In this document: in pieces, positions 1 through 5,353 of the stretch
How the letters are laid out: every line of letters starts with the position of its first letter
Position numbering within the stretch: the first letter of the stretch is position 1
DNA from: Acidobacteriaceae bacterium
GTDB taxonomy: Bacteria > Acidobacteriota > Terriglobia > Terriglobales > Acidobacteriaceae
Direction: 5' to 3'
Assembly (NCBI GenBank): GCA_003135315.1
Contig: PLBD01000042.1
Span: 1-5,353, forward strand
DNA length: 5,353 nucleotides
Made by a program: the position numbers and the translations under genes
The notes under the pieces: generated by a model
Seen by the model: only the letters and a program-made list of their open reading frames with translations
Told to the model about the DNA's origin: nothing
Databases searched by the model: none

Positions 1-51
1 TGCAGGATTTCCCCGATGGGGACCGGCTGATTTCCTGAGTTGGGGACCACC
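1..51. repeat. IS21 left (istB-side) end with two transposase-binding repeats
   Basis: After TGCAG come two copies of a repeat. The first is 6-27 (GATTTCC, CCGAT, GGGGACC, GGC) and the second is 29-51 (GATTTCCTGAGTT then GGGGACCACC), 23 bp apart. The second copy differs by a single base from each of two copies at the opposite end (2658-2680 and 2682-2704, read in inverse orientation). IS21-family transposases bind such multiple terminal repeats. The rest up to 88 is a short untranslated tail after the istB stop, in which I see no clear terminator. Confidence 0.85.
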
Positions 52-88
52 CTGAAGGGGTCACCGACGGAGCCGTAGGCGACGATTC

Positions 89-847
89 TTAGCCATCCTT
101 CTTCCTGCTGGCAAGTTTTCTTGCCTTGACGCCCCGATAGCTCTCGCCGGTGATGTGGATGGCGACGGCGGAGTGCTCAAGGCGGTCGCGGATGGCATCG
201 GCGATGACGGCATCGCCGATGACTTCACTCCAGTGATCAAGCGGCAATTGCGTGGTGAAGAGCGTGGATTTGTTGATTGATCGCTCCTCGAGTAATTCGC
301 ACAGATCCTGCGCCTCCGTGGCCGAGAGCTTGCGCATTCCCATATCGTCCAGGATCACCAGGTCCGGTTTGGCGAGCTTGTCGCGGTAGCGCAGGTACGT
401 GCCGCTGGAGCGCGCGAGCGCCAGGTTCTCCAGCCACGTCGTCAAGGTCATGTACAGCACCGATTTGCCGCAGGCACAGGCGTGTAGGCCTGCCGCCTGG
501 GCAATATAGGTCTTGCCGACACCGGTCTGTCCGATCAAGAGGACAGGCCTGGCGTCATGCAGCCACTGCAGGCTGTAGAGTTCCTTGATCTGGGTTTTGG
601 TGATCGAGCGACTGGCGGTGAAGTCGATGTCCTCGAACGCGGGTCGCAGGGTGAACTTGGCGGCTTTGATGCGGTAGCCGGTTTTCCTCTCCTGCCGATA
701 GTCGGCCTCGGCCTGCAGCAGCGCGTCGAGCACTTCGCTGTAGCTGGATTGATCGCGGGTGGCGTCGTTGATGACTTTGTCGAAGGCGCCGAGCATGCCG
801 AGCAGTTTCATATCGGCCATGAGGTTTCTGGCAATGGCGGTACTCAT
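89..847 (-). CDS. istB: IS21-family helper ATPase IstB
   Basis: IstB (252 aa) is the AAA+/DnaA-like ATPase that assembles on DNA, selects the target and stimulates the IstA transposase. A helical N-terminal region (residues 1-95) precedes the ATPase core. Walker A is GQTGVGKT at 106-113, Walker B is LVILDDMG at 163-170 with D167/D168, a sensor-like TTQ lies at 198-200, and DAIRDRLEHSA (218-228) is the family's conserved arginine-containing box. The start is the ATG at 847, which overlaps the istA stop as ATGA. AGGAG lies 11 nt upstream inside istA, so translation is probably coupled to istA. The frame stays open upstream to 1315, but that extension lies wholly under istA, does not look like protein, and is not used. 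Length and motif order are normal. The only oddity is Q in Walker A where P is more usual. Confidence 0.95.
   Translation of the reverse strand: MSTAIARNLMADMKLLGMLGAFDKVINDATRDQSSYSEVLDALLQAEADYRQERKTGYRIKAAKFTLRPAFEDIDFTASRSITKTQIKELYSLQWLHDARPVLLIGQTGVGKTYIAQAAGLHACACGKSVLYMTLTTWLENLALARSSGTYLRYRDKLAKPDLVILDDMGMRKLSATEAQDLCELLEERSINKSTLFTTQLPLDHWSEVIGDAVIADAIRDRLEHSAVAIHITGESYRGVKARKLASRKKDG
844..847 (-). promoter_or_regulatory. istA stop / istB start ATGA overlap
   Basis: The TGA stop of istA (846-844) and the ATG of istB (847-845) share bases as ATGA. A Shine-Dalgarno AGGAG sits at 863-859 on the minus strand with an 11-nt spacer, longer than ideal. The arrangement implies that ribosomes finishing istA restart at istB, which would set the ratio of transposase to helper. 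Coupling at this junction is well known in the IS21 family; its strength here is inferred. Confidence 0.8.
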
Positions 848-2403
848 AGATCTAAGTTCTCCTGGGTGGAAGTAGCGGTGGGACCGGTGGGGCTGTCGCT
901 GGCGCCAGCGCCGACGACGTAACGCAGCATGGGATTGCCGGGCCGGCGCGTGATGTCGCGGCCGGCCTGGGGTTGCAGGGCCTGCTTGCGCGCCTGGTCG
1001 AGCAGCGCCTGCAGGTACGGGACGCGATACTTGTTGTAGCGGCGCATGGTCGCGATCGCCGCGGCAATGCGCTCGTCGGCGAGCTCGCGGCCATCGCGAT
1101 TGATCTCTTTGGTGCACACACGTACGAAGCCCTGGCAACGTCGCAGGTGTGCGAAGACATCCGCGTTGAACAGCTCCACGAACAACCGATTGAGTTCGGG
1201 GTGGATGAACCGTGATTGCGAGAGCAGTCTTTGCGGTGTCGCCTCGTAGTACGCCTGGGAGGCCGGCGGGAAGTGCGCCGCGATCTTGATGCGCTGACCA
1301 TTGCGATGGCGGCATCGAGGATGGATCGCCAAGCGTTCCAGGCGCAGGAAGATCTCGACCTGGTTCTCGGATATCTTGATTCGCAGCTTCTTGTGCCGGT
1401 GGATGTGCGGGGCGCTGTAATAGTCGCCCTCCACATACACGTAGCAGTCCGGATGCAGCTTGGCTTCTTTCCAGTCTGCGCAGTCGATATCCCCGACCGG
1501 CAGCGGCTTGAGGGCGGCCCTCTCCACGCCCTTAAAGCGCTCGCGGCGCGAGACGCCAAAGCGCGAGTGACGCCGATCATTGATGCGCTCGATGCACTCG
1601 GCCAACGCCCGGTTGATCTCCAGTAGCGACGTGAAGCAGCGGCGGCGATACCGGAAGCGCACATAGCGCATCAGGATCTTGACCAGTCCTTCGACGATCG
1701 CTTTATCTTTGGGATGATCCGGCCGCGCCGGCACCACCGCGGTGGCGTAATCGGTGGCCAGCTGTGCGTAGCCGGGGTTCAGATCCGGATCGTACAGGTG
1801 ACACTTGAGCACCCCTTGCTTCAGGCAGTCCGGTACGATGACATGCGGCACGCCGCCGTAGTGGGCGAACATGCGCCGGTGAGAGGCCAGCCAGTTGCGG
1901 CTCTTCATATCCTCGGCCGCCCAGGCATACAGCAGCTGGCTGAAGCCAAGGCCGGCGACAAAGACCCAGGCTTTGTGTATCACCCCGGTCTTGATGTCGA
2001 ACCACTCGATCGCATCGCCAGCGTAATCGACTTCGACGCGCTCGCCGGGCTCGAACTCGCGCGCCGTGACGGAGGCTTCGCGGTACTGCGGGAACTTGCG
2101 GTAGAACTGCTTCCAGAAATTGCTGTAGGTCGTCAGCTGCTGAGCTTTTTCCTCCCACAAGAACTTCAGCGGATGGCCCAGACCCAGATCGTGGATGATC
2201 GCCGGCCAGTCCAGCTGCGCCATCCATAGCGGATGGTTCATCGACTTCGGTGCATCAGGCGATACACGCTCCCCGTCGCGCACCTCACGCACCGTGCGAC
2301 GCGAACACCCCAGGGCGCGCGCGATCTCGCGCAGGCTGCGCCCCTCGGCCAGTCGCCTTCGGATCTCCTCGTACCGATGCACCGTCATGCTCCGAAGCGC
2401 CAT
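844..2403 (-). CDS. istA: IS21-family DDE transposase IstA
   Basis: IstA (519 aa) cuts and joins the IS ends. An N-terminal helix-turn-helix spans residues ~10-43 (RYEEIRRRLAEG, then SLREIARALGCSRRTVREV). The RNase H-fold catalytic core follows, with D126 in VEVDYAG, D192 in VIVPDCLKQGV and E238 in DKAIVEGLV, giving a D-65-D-45-E spacing. A C-terminal beta-rich and basic region covers ~315-480. The ATG at 2403 is chosen because AAGGAG lies 8 nt upstream (2417-2412). An in-frame ATG at 2457 would begin inside a hairpin and lacks support. A second ATG at 2388 (M6) overlaps the stop of a leader frame and could also be used. The second catalytic motif has DC where family members usually have DN; the acidic triad itself is complete. 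The gene is transcribed with istB. Confidence 0.95.
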   Translation of the reverse strand: MALRSMTVHRYEEIRRRLAEGRSLREIARALGCSRRTVREVRDGERVSPDAPKSMNHPLWMAQLDWPAIIHDLGLGHPLKFLWEEKAQQLTTYSNFWKQFYRKFPQYREASVTAREFEPGERVEVDYAGDAIEWFDIKTGVIHKAWVFVAGLGFSQLLYAWAAEDMKSRNWLASHRRMFAHYGGVPHVIVPDCLKQGVLKCHLYDPDLNPGYAQLATDYATAVVPARPDHPKDKAIVEGLVKILMRYVRFRYRRRCFTSLLEINRALAECIERINDRRHSRFGVSRRERFKGVERAALKPLPVGDIDCADWKEAKLHPDCYVYVEGDYYSAPHIHRHKKLRIKISENQVEIFLRLERLAIHPRCRHRNGQRIKIAAHFPPASQAYYEATPQRLLSQSRFIHPELNRLFVELFNADVFAHLRRCQGFVRVCTKEINRDGRELADERIAAAIATMRRYNKYRVPYLQALLDQARKQALQPQAGRDITRRPGNPMLRYVVGAGASDSPTGPTATSTQENLDL

Positions 2404-2609
2404 GCTGCCGTCTCCTTCGTGGTTACCCACGAAGGTTGCGGCAGCCAGGCCCAGCAATCCGGCGACGACGGCTCAGGAGCAGGAAAATACGGCACCGATC
2501 GCCGCGGCCAGAAAATCGACCGCATAGGAAGCCCGCAGAGCGGCGCCACGACACCACCCCTGGCCTCAGGTACCCCCGACAACCACTCACTTATGGCAAA
2601 TCTCGACAT
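2385..2609 (-). CDS. Possible leader ORF upstream of istA (74 aa)
   Basis: This short frame inside the IS leader starts MSRFAISEWLSG and ends ETAAWRFGA. AAAGGAG lies 10 nt before its ATG (2626-2620). Its TGA (2387-2385) overlaps an internal istA ATG (M6, 2388) as ATGA, the same join seen between istA and istB. It also overlaps the istA M1 start. I recognise no domain; the peptide is rich in W, P and S and shows no membrane segment. A plausible role is as a translated leader: ribosomes reading it would open the hairpin over the istA ribosome-binding site and could restart on istA. The ribosome-binding site and ATGA overlap are seen directly. That the peptide is made is inference, and GC-rich DNA yields chance frames of this size. 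A longer version starting at 2669 has no obvious ribosome-binding site. Confidence 0.35.
   Translation of the reverse strand: MSRFAISEWLSGVPEARGGVVAPLCGLPMRSIFWPRRSVPYFPAPEPSSPDCWAWLPQPSWVTTKETAAWRFGA
2414..2435 (-). promoter_or_regulatory. Hairpin covering the istA ribosome-binding site
   Basis: On the minus strand, CCTTCGTGG, loop GTAA and CCACGAAGG form a perfect 9-bp stem with a GNRA-type tetraloop. The 3' arm contains the AAGG of the istA Shine-Dalgarno AAGGAG (2417-2412), and the ATG follows 8 nt later. Folded RNA should therefore reduce istA translation. Other insertion sequences such as IS10 and IS50 use similar structures to block transposase synthesis from outside transcripts. Whether the native istA transcript includes the full hairpin is not visible here. 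Confidence 0.6.
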
Positions 2610-2621
2610 CGGCGGACCACT

Positions 2622-2650
2622 CCTTTCCACGGGCTCGACGCCCGGAAAGG
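2622..2650 (-). promoter_or_regulatory. Hairpin covering the leader-ORF ribosome-binding site
   Basis: On the minus strand, CCTTTCC then GGGC, loop GTCGA, GCCC, a GT bulge and GGAAAGG form an 11-bp stem with a 2-nt bulge. The 3' arm holds AAAGG of the AAAGGAG before the leader ATG. The layout repeats that of the istA hairpin: the stem ends two bases inside the Shine-Dalgarno sequence. No T-run follows on either strand, so it is not a typical intrinsic terminator. Confidence 0.45.
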
Positions 2651-2657
2651 CTCCGCA

Positions 2658-2757
2658 GGTGGTCCCCAACTGAGGAAATCGGGTGGTCCCGAACTCAGGA
2701 AATCAGGTGGTACCCAATCGAGGAAATCGGGTGGGTCCGATCAGAGGAAATTCTGCA
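2658..2757. repeat. IS21 right (istA-side) end with four 24-bp-spaced repeats
   Basis: Four 23-bp units lie at 2658-2680, 2682-2704, 2706-2728 and 2730-2752, each starting exactly 24 bp after the last. They are in inverted orientation to the two repeats at the left end. Read on the minus strand, the core is GATTTCCT, a variable middle, then GGGACCACC. The unit nearest the tip is the most diverged (AATTTCC...ACCCACC). The tip ends CTGCA, matching TGCAG at position 1. These are probable IstA-binding sites; at two helical turns plus about 3 bp, the period does not place every unit on exactly the same face. Confidence 0.88.
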
Positions 2758-2759
2758 CT

Positions 2760-5353
2760 AGATTAATGCTCCAGGAGACAAATCCCGAAAGAGCCCGCTC
2801 AGGAGTGGGTATCTACAGCGCTAATGAGGTGCGTCCCGCAGCAAGTGCCATCTTTGCAGCATCGCTTATCAGCGACGTCGAGGCTGTGAGCCTTACCGAG
2901 CAGGAAGGCACGCCGGAGGTACCAGGCTATCGTTCCATTCCCTTTGCAAGTCACCCAGTCCTTCAGGCGGCAATGTCGCGCCGGGCGTTCGTTGCAGGCT
3001 CGGAGCCGGAGAGCGTTAAATACGCGCACCGTACTACCGCGGAGTATCTAGGCGCGAAATTTCTCGCCGATCGAGTGCGAACAGGCCTACCTTTAAATCG
3101 TGTAACCGCGCTGCTGGGCGTAGATGGGCATCCGGCGCCCGAATTGCGCGGCTTGCACGCATGGCTTGCCGTTCATTTGCCGGAACGGGCCGAGGAGCTC
3201 ATTGAAGCAGACCCGTATGGTGTTCTCACCTACGGTGATGCTGCCTCCCTCACACCTTCAACGTGCCGGGCCTTGATCAAGGCGCTGGGAAAGCTCTCCC
3301 AGGAGGAACCCTGGTTCCGATCAGGCTGGGACAGATCTCCTGCGCTGGGCGCGCTGGCACGAGGTGATGTGCTCAACGAACTTCGGGTGCTCCTCGGCGA
3401 TAAGTCTTCAGGCTTTGGTGCCCGTTCCATCGCCATAGACGCATTCTGGCTTGGCAGTCCTGCCCCCGAGGCGGTTCCTGAGCTCGCTGCAGCGTTCGCC
3501 GACGATTCTTTGCCGTACGTTCCACGCCTACACGCGCTCTTCGCGCTCGAGCGGCTTGCAGATGTCGGAAAGCAAGCCGCAAAAGAGGCATTTGCGGGGC
3601 TCGGTCAGAGCATGAACGGTATGCGTCTGCGCGCGGACTCGATCTTGCAGCTTTATGGAGACCCGCTCGGCACGGCGGAAGTATTAACGTTGATTGCAGA
3701 TGCCTTGGCGGCTCCTAAACTGGAAGCTACCGGAATATTCTGGACCTTTGCCGATCGTCTTCCGCTTCATGACCTGCCTGCCATTTTGGAGGGTGTCCAG
3801 GTCCCGCAGCATCAAGGCGGGTACCACAAAGGACGTTGGGAGGTCGGGGCGTTCTATTCAAGAATCCTGCGACGGCAGTGGATCGATGGCGGTGAGATTG
3901 AGCCTGCCAAATGTCTATTGTGGCTGCACAAGAACTGGATGCTTAATCAGTATCGGGGCGATCGAAGTGCAGAACTGCGTGCGTCAATGTTAGAGAGGCC
4001 GGAGCGACTGCACGGGTTGGCGCAGCAGTTCCTGTCGATCCTCAAAGTGGATAACGATTCCTGGCGCACCTTCGTGTCCTTTCAGGATGCGACCTTGTAC
4101 ACGACTCCTCTCCTAAAGCTCGTCATTGAGCACTTGGAGTCACAAGCGCCGGGCTCCCCGAAGCAGCTGCTTCTGTACGAGATGGCCTTCCGCGTGGCCT
4201 ATCAGGGCCCGATTTCGGAGACGCTCAGTGTCTTCAAGAAATTGTGCGAGTGGGGAAGCGCAAGGCAGGAGTTCCAAGAGGTCGCGGCGCGACAGACGGT
4301 GTGGGTGCTGCCCGAAGGGTACCTCGATCACAAAGCGAAGCGGCCGCCAGAATACGAGGTAAACCTCAAAAAGCAACTTGCTGACTTCGATGCGGATGAG
4401 CCGTCGATTCGCAGCGCCCAGAAATTGGGATGGATTCAACACATCGCTCGTATTTACTTCGCAGAATACTCGGACGTAGATAAATCTAAGTCGCCGCGAG
4501 AGCGATTGATTGCCTGGGGCGGTGAGTCAAGAGCAGAGACCTGTCTTGAAAGCCTGCGTGCTACCCTCGTGAGGGAGCCGCTGCCGACGTTAAAGGAGGC
4601 GCTGGAACTTATATCTGAAGACAAGCACTACGATTGGTGGCATGGACTGGTAGCGGGTCTGAATGAGCGGTGGGCGGCCCAGCCCGATTTTGCTGGATTG
4701 TCGGATGACTTTGTGCAAGCTCTGGTCGCGTTCAATTTGACCAATCCTGTGTGGAGCACTGAGAACGGATCCGAGCGCATAGTCACGCCTCCGTGGCTCG
4801 TTGCACTTCTAGAGGAGCGCGCGGATCTGGTGGCGGTGGTCTACCTTGCGATCGCGCAAGAGCAACTGTCCAGGAAGAAGGAAAGCCCTCAAGGACTGCA
4901 CGAACTCATGACAGACGAGCACTTTGCGGCTAAACGAAGCGAGATCGCAATTCGGCTCCTACGAGATTTCTCGAGTCCGGCCTTGTATCAACTGGGGCAG
5001 ATGTTGGATGTCGCCTTAAGTGATCAAAGTTCCCACGAGGCGCTCTTGTCGCTGGCTCGGAATGTCATCTCGGGTACAGCCGCGGTGGAAAGTGACCAAC
5101 TCGAGCATTGGCTAGCGGCCGGGTATTTCCTTTCTCCGTCAGAGTACGCGCCTCTGGTGGAGAAACACCTTAAGAGTGGATCGGGGCTCGTCTTTGCTTT
5201 GCGCGATCGGAGTGGGTATGCACTTAAACATTCGATAGGAGCGCAGGGCCTGCCTTTAGAGATTCTGCAGTTTCTCGTGAAGACGATCGGCGAGCACTAC
5301 CCGGAAGTGCCTGTCCCATTGGGTGGGACTTATGGGGATAAGAGTCCATGGGA
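2760..5353 (+). CDS. IS-interrupted large STAND/NACHT-like protein, C-terminal part (both ends missing)
   Basis: One open frame of 864 codons runs from the IS edge to the window end without a stop, so the 3' end is also missing. The first in-frame ATG is at 2766, but no ribosome-binding site sits at a useful distance, so this looks like a gene cut by the IS. Counting from 2760, residues 88-102 read YAHRTTAEYLGAKFL, close to the F-x-H-x-x-x-[EQ]-[EFY]-[FLY]-x-A-x-[FYW]-L motif that follows the ATPase core in NACHT/STAND proteins. Residues 130-164 (RGLHAWLAVHL ... LTYGDAASL) resemble a block I associate with large bacterial ATP-binding proteins of this class. Residues 202-281 look like HEAT-type helical repeats. 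The rest is soluble, mostly helical and not recognised; no membrane segment is evident. There is no Walker A or B, which fits loss of the N-terminal effector and NTPase. A defence role is plausible for the family but unproven here. Confidence 0.8.

Larger units (their letters stand above)
1..2757 (-). mobile_element. Complete IS21-family insertion sequence (istA-istB)
   Basis: The element is bounded by TG...CA ends. The left end reads TGCAGGATTTCCCC and the right end, on the minus strand, reads TGCAGAATTTCCTC, which match at 12 of 14 positions. Both ends carry several copies of a ~23-bp repeat, as is known for IS21 elements. Inside are istA and istB in the usual order, overlapping by ATGA, both full length and without frameshift. 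At about 2.76 kb it is slightly longer than typical family members, owing to the long leader and the four-repeat istA end. The right end abuts coding DNA of a large gene that the element has interrupted. The target-site duplication cannot be tested because the window starts at the left terminus; the flanking bases on the right are CTAGATTA. I do not recognise a specific named element. Confidence 0.93.

Noticed and set aside
848..1315. N-terminal extension of istB back to an ATG at 1315
   Set aside because: It lies entirely within istA, is arginine/proline-rich as expected of an out-of-frame reading, and the true start at 847 has the ATGA overlap.
852..2229. Several long frames on both strands inside istA (for example 852-1664 minus, 1714-2229 plus)
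   Set aside because: They are GC-driven shadows of istA without domains or ribosome-binding sites.
2404..2457. Longer istA start at 2457
   Set aside because: The added 18 residues are encoded by the hairpin region, and the strong AAGGAG sits at the correct distance from 2403.
2484..2513. Possible minus-strand istA promoter (TATTTT with TTCTGG 18 bp upstream)
   Set aside because: The -35 element matches only two of six consensus bases; too weak to annotate.
2622..2650. Hairpin as an intrinsic terminator
   Set aside because: No T-run follows the stem on either strand.
80..3510. Shared 11-mer CGACGATTCTT near 80-90 and near 3500
   Set aside because: It is short, lies outside the IS repeats in the second case, and is best explained by chance.
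3694..4442. Short frames at 3694-3993 (+), 4126-4362 (+) and 4140-4442 (-)
   Set aside because: They overlap the continuous frame of the large gene and show no protein-like features.

Overview
The window holds two things: a complete insertion sequence of the IS21 family (about 1-2757) and, directly beside it, the 3' part of a very large interrupted gene (2758 to the window end, plus strand). The DNA is GC-rich. Codon use in the IS favours G/C in third positions, which fits a proteobacterium, but nothing here fixes the genus. The interrupted gene uses a more mixed codon set (TTA, ATA and AAA are common), as is often seen in accessory or island DNA.

The IS is transcribed leftward on the minus strand. 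It carries istA (DDE transposase, 519 aa) and istB (AAA+ ATPase helper, 252 aa). The two genes overlap by four bases (ATGA), the classic IS21 arrangement. The element begins TGCAG and ends CTGCA, and each end carries tandem copies of a ~23-bp sequence: two at the istB end and four at the istA end, the four spaced at exactly 24 bp. These are the expected transposase-binding sites. Both genes look intact, so the element may be active.

Upstream of istA (2404-2657) there is an unusual leader. A 74-codon reading frame has its own Shine-Dalgarno sequence and ends in an ATGA overlap with an internal istA ATG. Two hairpins are placed so that the 3' arm of each contains most of a Shine-Dalgarno sequence, one for the leader frame and one for istA. 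This looks like translational control that would keep transposase low in read-in transcripts. That role is inferred.

The right half is one uninterrupted plus-strand frame of 864 codons after the IS, with no stop before the window ends. Near its start it has an [F/Y]xHRxxxEYLxAxFL motif and then a helical, HEAT-like region. This resembles the part of large STAND/NACHT-type NTPases that follows the ATPase core. No Walker motifs are present, so the N-terminal effector and ATPase region must lie beyond the IS, outside the window. The most interesting reading is that the IS has disrupted a large STAND-like gene, possibly an anti-phage sensor.
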